NCBI GenBank assembly: GCA_964508185.1
Contig: CAZDSS010000119.1
Coordinates: forward strand, 1-7,228
DNA: 7,228 nt
Source of the DNA: CAZDSS01 sp964508185
GTDB taxonomy: Bacteria; Pseudomonadota; Alphaproteobacteria; Sphingomonadales; Govanellaceae
Reading direction: 5' to 3'
A program made the translations under genes and the position numbers. The notes under the pieces are model-generated. The model did no database searches. It had not been told where the DNA came from and saw nothing but the letters and a program-made list of their open reading frames with translations. Of this stretch, positions 1-6,750 are shown piece after piece; within the stretch, counting starts at the first letter, position 1, and the number at the start of each line of letters is the position of its first letter.

Positions 1-2354
1 AGCGGCCCGGCATTGCCCGAGGGGCGAAGGCGCATGTCCACTTCATAAAGGAGCCCTTCGCCCGTGAGCGCCGTCAGGGCGTTGATATAGACCTGGCTCA
101 GGCGCGAATAGTAGCGGGTGGGGGAGAAGGATCTCTCGCCGTCGGACATGGCGTCCATGGGCGCGTCATAGATGATGACGAGATCGAGGTCTGACGTGTA
201 GGTGAGCTCCCCGCCGCCGAGCTTGCCGAGGCCCAGCACCACCATGCGGCCGCCGGGAATGACGCCGTGGCGGACGGCGAATTCCTGCTGCGCCGCATCG
301 AGCATCACCCGCAGGACCGCCTCCGCGATGCGCGTCAGCGCCCCGCCCGCATCCCGGGGCGATATCCTGCCTTCGAGGATGCGAAGGCCGATGAGGAAGC
401 GCTGCTCGTTCGCCCAGATGCGGCTGAGGTCCAGAATGTCCTGGTAATCCCGGGCGGCGGCCACCGCCGTCCGCAGGCTTTCTTCCAGCGCCTCCACCGA
501 TTGCGCCTCGGGGGCGGCGCTCACCAGCACCACGTCGAGAAGCTGCGGCCGTCTCGCAAGGGTTGCGGCGAGCGCGGGCGCGATCCCCATGATCTCTGCG
601 ATCATGCGCAGGAGCCAGGGATTGGCCTGGAACAGGGACAGAAGCTGGACGCCGGCCGGCAGCTTGCCGAGGAATTCATCGAACTTGGCGAGCGCCCCGT
701 CGGGGTCCGAGGTTTCGCCGAAGGCCTGGATGAGATGGGGCAGGATGTCGCGCAGCAGGTCCCGCGCCCGCTGGGTACGAAGCGCCCGGTAGCGGCCCAG
801 TCCCCAGGCGGCGACGAGCGCCGCGTTCCGCTCCACGTCCCGGAACTTGGCGGCGGCAAGCAGGCCGCAAAGCTTGGGGTCGGCCGCATCGAACATGATC
901 CGGCCTTCAACCGCGCCGTCCTCGTCCTCGCCGTGGTCGGGCTCCAGAAGGGCGTCGTAATTGCGCTTCACGTTTTCGAGATGGCGGAGGAGCACGGCCG
1001 AGAAATCCGCGACCGATGCAAATCCCATGAAGCAGGCGAGATGGGCGACGCCCTGATCGATTTCGGGGATGCTGTGGGTCTGCTCGTCCTGGATCATCTG
1101 CAGCCGGTGCTCCACGGCGCGCAAGAATCGATAGGCGTCCTCGAGTTCCGCGCGGCAGGCGCCGTCGATCTTGCCGAGCCGTTCGAGGACGGCGAGGGCG
1201 GGCAGCGTGCCGGATACCTGCAGCGGACGCTCGCGCCCGCCGGAGATGAGCTGGTGGATCTGGGCGAAGAATTCGATCTCCCGGATGCCGCCGCGGCCGA
1301 GCTTCACGTCCTGCCCGGCGACCGCGATCTCGCGATGGCCGTGGTGGCGATGGATCTGGCCCTTGATGGCATGAATGTCCTGCACCGCGGCATAGTCCAG
1401 ATGACGCCGCCAGACGAAGCCCTTGATGCGGTCGAGGAAGCCGCGGCCCGCCGCCCGGTCCCCGGCCACGGGGCGGGCCTTGATCATGGCCGCCCGCTCC
1501 CAGTTGAGGCCGATGCTCTGGTAATAGACCTCGGCCGCCGCGACCGAGAGCGCAACAGGTGTCGCGCCCGGATCGGGACGGAGGCGAAGGTCGGTGCGGA
1601 AGACATAGCCGTCGCCGGTGAGCTCCTGCATGATGCGTACGAGATCGCGGGTCATGCGCACGAACAGGTCCTGGGGCGTGTTCTTGCCGCGATAGGGAAC
1701 GATCTCGTTGTCGAACAGGATGATGAGGTCGATGTCGCTGGAATAGTTGAGCTCCCGCGCGCCGAGCTTGCCCATGCCGAGGATGATGAAGCCGCTGTCC
1801 CGGCAGATGTCGGGCGTCGCGGGCCGCGCCGCCGCATCGCCCCAGCCCTCGGGCGCCGCAAGATCCCCCTTGAGGATCGCCTGGCGGATGAGATGGGCGG
1901 CTGCGAGATCGAGCGCCGCTTCGGCGAAATCGCTCAAGGCCCCCGTCACTTCCTCGAGGGGCCACAGGCCCGATACGTCCGCATAGGCCACAAGCAGCGC
2001 GATCTTCTGCTTGGCCTGACGCAGCCCGGCCATGAGATCGGCGTCGCTCGCCCAGCGCGTGGGCCCTTCGGCAAGCTCCGCCATGACCCGGTCGCGGGCC
2101 CGTTCGGGGCCGTGCCCCACGAGGTCCAGAAGAAAGGCCGGATTGCGCAGGCAGAGGCGGGCGAGGAACGGGCTGTTGCCCGCAATACCCTCGACCCGGG
2201 CGCGGACATCCTCAGCGTCGAGGGCGGCAAGGTCCCCTTCCGTTAATCCCGCATTCAGGGCGGCGGCCGAAAGATCTGTCCAGAAATGGGACAGTCGGTC
2301 GGCGAGGAACGGTCGCGGCGGAAGATGGGGTTCGATCGCAAGGGGCTTGTGCAT
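1..2354 (-). CDS. glnE: Bifunctional glutamine synthetase adenylyltransferase / adenylyl-removing enzyme (partial, 3' end off the left edge)
   Basis: GlnE attaches AMP to, and removes it from, a tyrosine of glutamine synthetase in the cytoplasm. From family knowledge, it is controlled by PII proteins and glutamine and so tunes ammonia assimilation. 784 residues are visible; family members are usually about 950-1000, so only the end of the adenylylating domain is missing. Both nucleotidyltransferase halves are seen. The N-terminal (removing) half has GMGKLGARELNYSSDIDL at 193-210, with the metal-binding pair D207/D209 and a third acidic residue D255 in RTDLRLRP. The C-terminal half has GLGKLGGGELTYTSDLDL at 708-725, with D722/D724 and D773 in EVDMRLRP. 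All expected acidic residues are intact, so both activities look functional. The helical GlnD-like linker lies roughly at 300-440. The ATG at 2354 is fixed by an in-frame TAG only 12 bases upstream (2364-2366). No clear Shine-Dalgarno is present. The gene is divergent from the AsmA-like gene. Confidence 0.96.
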   Translation of the reverse strand, partial: MHKPLAIEPHLPPRPFLADRLSHFWTDLSAAALNAGLTEGDLAALDAEDVRARVEGIAGNSPFLARLCLRNPAFLLDLVGHGPERARDRVMAELAEGPTRWASDADLMAGLRQAKQKIALLVAYADVSGLWPLEEVTGALSDFAEAALDLAAAHLIRQAILKGDLAAPEGWGDAAARPATPDICRDSGFIILGMGKLGARELNYSSDIDLIILFDNEIVPYRGKNTPQDLFVRMTRDLVRIMQELTGDGYVFRTDLRLRPDPGATPVALSVAAAEVYYQSIGLNWERAAMIKARPVAGDRAAGRGFLDRIKGFVWRRHLDYAAVQDIHAIKGQIHRHHGHREIAVAGQDVKLGRGGIREIEFFAQIHQLISGGRERPLQVSGTLPALAVLERLGKIDGACRAELEDAYRFLRAVEHRLQMIQDEQTHSIPEIDQGVAHLACFMGFASVADFSAVLLRHLENVKRNYDALLEPDHGEDEDGAVEGRIMFDAADPKLCGLLAAAKFRDVERNAALVAAWGLGRYRALRTQRARDLLRDILPHLIQAFGETSDPDGALAKFDEFLGKLPAGVQLLSLFQANPWLLRMIAEIMGIAPALAATLARRPQLLDVVLVSAAPEAQSVEALEESLRTAVAAARDYQDILDLSRIWANEQRFLIGLRILEGRISPRDAGGALTRIAEAVLRVMLDAAQQEFAVRHGVIPGGRMVVLGLGKLGGGELTYTSDLDLVIIYDAPMDAMSDGERSFSPTRYYSRLSQVYINALTALTGEGLLYEVDMRLRPSGNAGP

Positions 2355-2573
2355 CGGCGGCTGCTACCAGGCAAGGGGGGCTCGGGCGGGGCGCTCGGAC
2401 CGCGGGCGCGCCGCGCGGCCGGAATGCCTGTGGCATGTGACGTCGCCCTTGACCAAACCCATACGCTCTTCACGGGGATTTTTGATTGTCCTCGGCATCC
2501 TATCGGGTAAGTTGACCTCTGAAAAGCATGCGCGCTGCCGGACGGCGCCGGAAATACACGAACTTCTGAATTG
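2355..2573. other. Divergent intergenic region between glnE and the AsmA-like gene
   Basis: This spacer of about 220 bases must hold the start signals of both flanking genes. The part near glnE (about 2370-2425) is extremely GC-rich; the part near the AsmA-like gene is richer in A and T. Open frames crossing it have no ribosome binding site and look like chance. Short palindromes (GACGTC at 2439-2444, GCATGC at 2526-2531, TGCC-tgt-GGCA at 2425-2435) are too small to call operators. One candidate promoter points to glnE and is listed separately. No convincing promoter was found towards the AsmA-like gene: TTGACC at 2449 and 2512 and TTGATT at 2482 lack a matching -10 box at 16-18 bases. Confidence 0.6.
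2497..2525 (-). promoter_or_regulatory. Candidate sigma-70 promoter for glnE
   Basis: On the minus strand TTTTCA (2520-2525, 4 of 6 matches to the -35 consensus) is followed by exactly 17 bases and TAGGAT (2497-2502, 4 of 6 matches to the -10 consensus). It lies about 140 bases upstream of the glnE start, which would give a long GC-rich leader. The spacing is ideal but both boxes are weak, so this is only a candidate. Confidence 0.3.
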
Positions 2574-5500
2574 ATGCAGCAAGCCTTGCCGCCCCATCCC
2601 GCGACCGAACCGAAGCCCCCCGGGCGCTGGTTCGGGCGGCTGTTGAGGCGCCTGCTGATTGGCGTCTTGATCCTTGCGATCATCCTCGCCGGCCTTGCCC
2701 TGGCGCTCGTCGTGCGCCTTGGCTTCGGCCCCGTATCCTTCGGATTTCTTGCGCCCTATATCGAGCGGGTGATCGACGACGACAGCCGTGATCTGCGCTT
2801 CAGCTTCGAGGGCGGGGCCATCGCCTGGCGCGATCGCGGCCCCGACCTGCAGAGCCGGGTCAATCCGGGGCTGGAGCTCAGGCTTCGCGGCGTGAGCCTG
2901 CACGATGGGCAGGGGCGGCAGCTTCTGACGGTGCCGCAGGCGGCGGTGGGCTTGTCCACCCGCGCGCTCAAGGACTTCGAGATCGCGCCGAGCTATCTTG
3001 CGGTGGAGGGCCTGCGCCTCCGCGTCAACTGGCGCGAGGGCGACATCTTCGACGCCTTCCAGGGCGGCGACGGCGGCGCCCTCGGCCCGCTCATCGAAAG
3101 CCTGCTCGAGCCCGGGCGGCAGGGCGGCCCGGCGGGCTATCTCCGCCGCGTCATCGTGCGCAATGCGGAAGTCCATTTCGAGGAAAGCATCACCGGCAGC
3201 GACTGGACGCTGGGGGATGCCACCATCGAGCTGCGGCGCCGGGCGGACGAGCTGAACCTCGAGGCGGCGGGCAGCTTCCGCAGGGCGGGTCTCGCCGAAA
3301 GCCGGGTGACGCTCACCGGCCGGCATGTCATGGCCACGGGCGAAAGCCGCATCGCCCTTGCCTTCAGCGACCTCAACCTGTCCGTGCTCGCCGGGGGGTC
3401 GGAGCTTCTCGCCCGCTTCAGCGAGCTTGATCTCACCTGGAGCGGCGAGGTGGCGGTCGATCTTTCGGCGGAGCGGACCGTGCGGAGCGTCGCCTTCGAT
3501 CTCGCATCCGGCGGCGGCAGCGTCCGCCTGCCCGATCTCTACGACGACCCGGTCGATCTCGAAGCGGCGAGCATCCGTGGGACCTATGTGCCGGAGGACG
3601 AGCGGGTGACGGTGGATGCGGCGGAGCTTCGCTTCGCGGGCGCCGTCATCGCGGGCGACGGACTGTTCTGGGCGACCGATGCGGGGCCGGGGGTCAATGT
3701 TCATGCGACCGTCAGCGACCTGCCGTTCGACGTTCTCGACAGCTACTGGCCGAGAAGCGTCGCCCACGGGGCGCGGGAATGGGTGGTGCACAACATCGAG
3801 GGCGGCCGGGTCACCGAGGGCGAAGTGGTGGTCGCGATCGATCCCGCCATGTGGACGGCGGAGGATCTGCCCGCCGAGGCCTTCGACTTCCGCTTCGCCT
3901 TCAGCGGCATCACCGCCCACTATCTGCGGCCCATGCCGCCCATCCGGGGCGGCAGCGGCTCCGCCCGGCTGGACGCCCAGAGCTTCCGCCTGCAGACCTC
4001 GAGCGGGACCACGGGCGGCGTGCGCATCGCCGCGGGCGACCTTCTGTTCCGGGACATTCACCGCGCGGGCGGCGCGCGGGCGGAAATCGACCTCGAGCTT
4101 GCGGGCGAGACGGCGACGATCCTCGCCCTCATCGACCACAAGCCGCTCGGCTATCCGAGCGCCTATGGGCTCGATCCCACCCGCGTTGGCGGCCGCGCCC
4201 GGGTCGATCTCAAGCTCGCCTTTCCGCTGATCGCGAGCCTCGGTCTCGATGACGTGGAATTCGCCGTGGATTCCCGGCTCGTCGACCTGCACATGGCCGA
4301 CATTCTGGAGGACGTGCATCTCTCGACCCCCGAGATGCGCCTCACCGTCAACCGCAAGGGCCTGCGGGGCGAGGGGGAGATCGCCCTCAACCAGGTGCCC
4401 TTCGCCCTCGTCTGGACGGAGAATTTCGACGCTGCCAAGGGCAGCCTGCCGAGCCGCTTCGTCCTCGACGGCATCGTGGCCGGCCCGGGCTGGGACGTGC
4501 TGTCGCTGCCCCTGGCGCCGTTCATCGAGGGGCCGGCGGCCATATCCCTGGTGCTCGAAGGGGAAGGGCCGCGCATCCGGCGCGGGCAGGGCCGCTTCGA
4601 TCTCCGCGCCGCGGCCATGGCGTTCGCCGAGCTGGGCTGGGCCAAGAAGGCGGGGGAAGCGTCGGTCGCGCGCTTCCGCTTCGACAAGCCGAACGAGGAG
4701 CTGCTCGTCATCAGCGATCTCGTCTATCAGGACGCAAGCCTCAAGGTCAGCGGCTCCATGACCGCGGACGACGCGGGCCTCAGGGACATGCTGGTGGACA
4801 ACCTGCAGATCGGGGCGACCCATCTTGCGGGCGTCGTGAGCCGCACCGAAGGCAAGTCCTTCGCCATCGCGGTGACCGCCGATTCCGTCGATGCGCGCCC
4901 GTTCATCGAGCGCCTCACCAAAGGCGGCGGGGACCGCGGCGTCATGCCCGATTTCACGCTGGACGCCACGGCGGGCAAGCTCACGGCGCTCGGCGACGTG
5001 ACCCTTCGCGACGTCGTTGCGACCGCAACCTACGAGAACGGGCGCTGGTCGGGCGGCGCGGTCGAAGGCGTCTTCGCCGACCGCGGCAAGCTCAATTTCA
5101 TTCTGGAGCCCAATGCGGCGGAAGCGACGCGGGCGGAGTTCAAGCGGCGCTTCACGATCACCTCCGACAATGCGGCGGCGCTCGCCCGGGGCCTCGGCCT
5201 TTTCGACAACATCCAGGGCGGGACGCTCGATTTCCGCGGCCTCATGAGCGAGCCCGGCGCCGATCAGCTGATCGAGGGGCGGATCCGCACCCGCTCCTTC
5301 CGCCTGACCGAAGCCCCCGTCCTCGCGCGGATCCTGACGATCGGGTCGCTGACCGGCATCCGCGACCTGTTGAGCGGGGAGGGCATCCGCTTCGACGACA
5401 TGTCGGTGCCGTTCCGGCTCGAAAAGGGGATCGCGCGGATCAAGGACGCGCGCGCCGCGGGGCCTGCGATCGGTCTCACGCTCAACGGCGAGTTCAGCCT

Positions 5501-5810
5501 GGTCAACCATCAGGCGGCCCTGAGCGGCACCATCGTTCCCGCCTATGCGGCTAACTCGGTCCTTGGCAAGGTGCCGGTTCTCGGCAGCCTGCTCACCGGC
5601 GGCAAGGGGCAGGGGGTATTCGCCTTGACCTATGACGTGCGCGGGCCCGTGGACGATCCGCAGATCTCGGTCAATCCGCTGGCGATCCTGACCCCCGGCT
5701 TCCTTCGCGGCATCTTCGAAAGCGACGCCCGCCTCAACGAGGCGCAGCGGCAGGCGCCGGCGCAATCGGGAGACGAGGAAAGTGCGACGGATGCGGACGA
5801 AGGGGAGTGA
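2574..5810 (+). CDS. AsmA-like / DUF3971 (YhdP-type) membrane-anchored envelope protein
   Basis: 1078 residues if read from the ATG at 2574; a TTG directly before it (2571) is an alternative start. An in-frame TGA at 2520-2522 limits the 5' end, and no good Shine-Dalgarno is visible. A basic N-terminus (RLLRR at 22-26) is followed by one hydrophobic segment at about 27-47, so a single inner-membrane anchor with a periplasmic body is inferred. The body is a long series of alternating beta-strand-like segments with no catalytic motif. Family hallmarks are YWP (391-393) with REWVVHNI shortly after, YLRPMPPIRGG (from 450), and the C-terminal stretch GPVDDPQISVNPLAILTPGFLRGIFE (1024-1049). An acidic disordered tail rich in D and E ends the protein. 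In E. coli the relatives YhdP, TamB and YdbH help move phospholipids between the membranes; the same role here is inferred, not shown. It is monocistronic as far as can be seen and ends 3 bp from the convergent methyltransferase gene. Confidence 0.88.
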   Translation: MQQALPPHPATEPKPPGRWFGRLLRRLLIGVLILAIILAGLALALVVRLGFGPVSFGFLAPYIERVIDDDSRDLRFSFEGGAIAWRDRGPDLQSRVNPGLELRLRGVSLHDGQGRQLLTVPQAAVGLSTRALKDFEIAPSYLAVEGLRLRVNWREGDIFDAFQGGDGGALGPLIESLLEPGRQGGPAGYLRRVIVRNAEVHFEESITGSDWTLGDATIELRRRADELNLEAAGSFRRAGLAESRVTLTGRHVMATGESRIALAFSDLNLSVLAGGSELLARFSELDLTWSGEVAVDLSAERTVRSVAFDLASGGGSVRLPDLYDDPVDLEAASIRGTYVPEDERVTVDAAELRFAGAVIAGDGLFWATDAGPGVNVHATVSDLPFDVLDSYWPRSVAHGAREWVVHNIEGGRVTEGEVVVAIDPAMWTAEDLPAEAFDFRFAFSGITAHYLRPMPPIRGGSGSARLDAQSFRLQTSSGTTGGVRIAAGDLLFRDIHRAGGARAEIDLELAGETATILALIDHKPLGYPSAYGLDPTRVGGRARVDLKLAFPLIASLGLDDVEFAVDSRLVDLHMADILEDVHLSTPEMRLTVNRKGLRGEGEIALNQVPFALVWTENFDAAKGSLPSRFVLDGIVAGPGWDVLSLPLAPFIEGPAAISLVLEGEGPRIRRGQGRFDLRAAAMAFAELGWAKKAGEASVARFRFDKPNEELLVISDLVYQDASLKVSGSMTADDAGLRDMLVDNLQIGATHLAGVVSRTEGKSFAIAVTADSVDARPFIERLTKGGGDRGVMPDFTLDATAGKLTALGDVTLRDVVATATYENGRWSGGAVEGVFADRGKLNFILEPNAAEATRAEFKRRFTITSDNAAALARGLGLFDNIQGGTLDFRGLMSEPGADQLIEGRIRTRSFRLTEAPVLARILTIGSLTGIRDLLSGEGIRFDDMSVPFRLEKGIARIKDARAAGPAIGLTLNGEFSLVNHQAALSGTIVPAYAANSVLGKVPVLGSLLTGGKGQGVFALTYDVRGPVDDPQISVNPLAILTPGFLRGIFESDARLNEAQRQAPAQSGDEESATDADEGE

Positions 5811-5813
5811 TCC

Positions 5814-6629
5814 CTACTTGACGATCCGCCCTTCGAACACCGCCCGCGCGGCCAGGAAACGGCCGAGGGCGCCGAGCTTTCCCGTCACCCACTGATCGGC
5901 CCGGGCGATGACGCTGCCGTTGTCGGGGATCACGCGGGTAACAAGAGTGTGGAAATAATAAAGGCGCGTGTCACGGCAGATCCCGGTCATCAGCATCAGC
6001 TCGCGCTCGTCGATCTTGCGCTCGTCGGCGGTGATGTAGGGCCGGTCGGAGCCGTAGATGTAGCGCACCATGCGCTTGTAGAGGACCTTGTCCACCAGCC
6101 AGCTCTCCCGCACCTTCTTCTGCAGGAAGCTGTGGGTATAAAGCTCGTTGCCGAGAAGGATCGCGCCGTCCTTTGCGACGCGGCGGATTTCCCGGACCGT
6201 GTCGGGAATGTCCACGTGATGCATGATGTCGAGCAGGAACACGAGGTCGAAGCTGTCGTCCGCATAGTCCATCCGCTCGCAGGCCCCCTGCTGCACATGG
6301 ACGTTCCTGAGGCCAAGCCGCTCGATGCGGCGGCGGGTGATTTCCACGATGTCGGGGGAAATGTCGAAGCCGTAGACCTCGGCGCCGAGGCTCGCGATGC
6401 GGATCGCGTCCTCGCCGAAGCCGCAGCCGGGGACCAGCACCTTCTTGCCCGCAAGGTCGTGGCGGCGAAGAAGGGTATAGGTATGCCAATAGGCGTTCCA
6501 CCAGCGCCGCCGCTCCGCGCGCACCACGTCGAGACCGACCGGCTGCTCCGCCGCATGGGCCTTGCGCTTCGCGAAGTCGCGATGATAGGCGATTTCCCGC
6601 TCCTGGCGGGGTGTGATGCTGACGCTCAT
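5814..6629 (-). CDS. Orphan class I SAM-dependent methyltransferase, substrate unknown
   Basis: 271 residues from the ATG at 6629. The SAM-binding Rossmann fold is clear: motif I is VLVPGCGFGEDAI (PGCGFGED at 67-74), followed by an acidic ribose-binding residue D89 in GFDISPD, then GACERMDY near 115-122 and the post-strand-4 motif DLVFLLDIMHHV (128-139). This pattern fits the broad Methyltransf_11/25 (UbiE-like) group. The N-terminal 60 residues are basic and aromatic-rich (RRRWWNAYWHTY) and may form a substrate lid. The C-terminal third has no recognised domain, and no signal peptide or membrane segment is seen. A GTG at 6638 gives a protein three residues longer (274), but that GTG lies inside the GAGGTG Shine-Dalgarno, so the ATG is preferred. 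The gene has its own promoter, separate from tyrS upstream. The substrate (small molecule, lipid, glycan or protein) cannot be told from sequence; neighbours give no biosynthetic context. Confidence 0.88.
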   Translation of the reverse strand: MSVSITPRQEREIAYHRDFAKRKAHAAEQPVGLDVVRAERRRWWNAYWHTYTLLRRHDLAGKKVLVPGCGFGEDAIRIASLGAEVYGFDISPDIVEITRRRIERLGLRNVHVQQGACERMDYADDSFDLVFLLDIMHHVDIPDTVREIRRVAKDGAILLGNELYTHSFLQKKVRESWLVDKVLYKRMVRYIYGSDRPYITADERKIDERELMLMTGICRDTRLYYFHTLVTRVIPDNGSVIARADQWVTGKLGALGRFLAARAVFEGRIVK

Positions 6630-6635
6630 GCCGTT

Positions 6636-6641
6636 CACCTC
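6636..6641 (-). promoter_or_regulatory. Shine-Dalgarno site of the methyltransferase gene
   Basis: GAGGTG on the minus strand lies six bases before the ATG at 6629, which is ideal spacing. This decides the start in favour of the ATG over the GTG at 6638. A second purine run, AGGAG (6643-6647), lies only four bases before that GTG and would serve it less well. Confidence 0.65.
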
Positions 6642-6662
6642 GCTCCTCTTGCTCGCGGAGCG
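6641..6662 (-). promoter_or_regulatory. Possible 5'-leader hairpin next to the methyltransferase ribosome binding site
   Basis: On the minus strand CGCTCC (6657-6662) and GGAGCG (6641-6646) form a perfect 6-bp stem with a 10-base loop. Flanking CC and GG could add two more pairs around a bulged A. The predicted transcript start is near 6660-6661, so the hairpin would sit at the very 5' end of the message and its 3' arm would take up the purine-rich AGGAG and abut GAGGTG. It could dampen translation or protect the 5' end. The 5' arm is complete only if transcription starts at or upstream of 6662. No known riboswitch is recognised. Confidence 0.35.
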
Positions 6663-6666
6663 GGTG

Positions 6667-6694
6667 ATTATAGATCGGGTGGTCTATATGTAAA
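6667..6694 (-). promoter_or_regulatory. Near-consensus sigma-70 promoter of the methyltransferase gene
   Basis: On the minus strand TTTACA (6689-6694, 5 of 6 matches to TTGACA), a 16-base spacer and a perfect TATAAT (6667-6672) point at the methyltransferase. The predicted start site is near 6660-6661, giving a leader of about 30 bases. The segment is an A+T-rich island in an otherwise very GC-rich window. The promoter separates the gene from tyrS, which ends about 57 bases before the -35 box. Confidence 0.72.
6669..6688. promoter_or_regulatory. Dyad in the promoter spacer, candidate operator
   Basis: TATAGATC (6669-6676) and GGTCTATA (6681-6688) form an inverted repeat matching at 7 of 8 arm positions around a four-base centre. 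The 20-bp dyad overlaps four bases of the -10 box and ends directly at the -35 box, which is where a dimeric repressor, or a MerR-type activator, would bind. No regulator gene is in the window, so the binding protein is unknown. Part of the symmetry comes from the TATAAT box itself, so chance is possible. Confidence 0.4.
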
Positions 6695-6750
6695 GGTATA
6701 GCGCCTGTATTTCTTCCCGCCTATGTTCTCACTTGCTCTGGCGTGAAGGC

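Noticed and set aside
267..2246. A 659-codon open frame on the plus strand opposite glnE.
   Set aside because: It is the antisense shadow of glnE; glnE carries both nucleotidyltransferase motifs in the other strand, and this frame has no recognisable domain.
2430..2447. Sigma-54-like TGGCATG element upstream of the AsmA-like gene, attractive next to a nitrogen-control gene.
   Set aside because: The required GC at ten bases after the GG is shifted by one, and the downstream TTGC block is absent.
2364..5765. A 1133-codon open frame on the minus strand opposite the AsmA-like gene.
   Set aside because: Its product is a low-complexity mix rich in R, E, D, G, A, P and H with no domain or membrane pattern, as expected when a strongly GC-biased gene is read on the opposite strand. 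The plus-strand gene has the family motifs.
5799..5818. Short inverted repeat AGGG...CCCT across the two convergent stop codons, as a possible two-way terminator.
   Set aside because: The stem is only four to five pairs and no T-run follows on either strand.
5949..6701. A 250-codon open frame on the plus strand opposite the methyltransferase.
   Set aside because: It covers the SAM-binding motifs in antisense and has a typical shadow composition (many V, A, D, H); it also runs into the methyltransferase promoter.
6700..6750. Terminator after tyrS.
   Set aside because: Only four-base CGCC/GGCG arms far apart could be found, with no U-rich tail; not enough to call.
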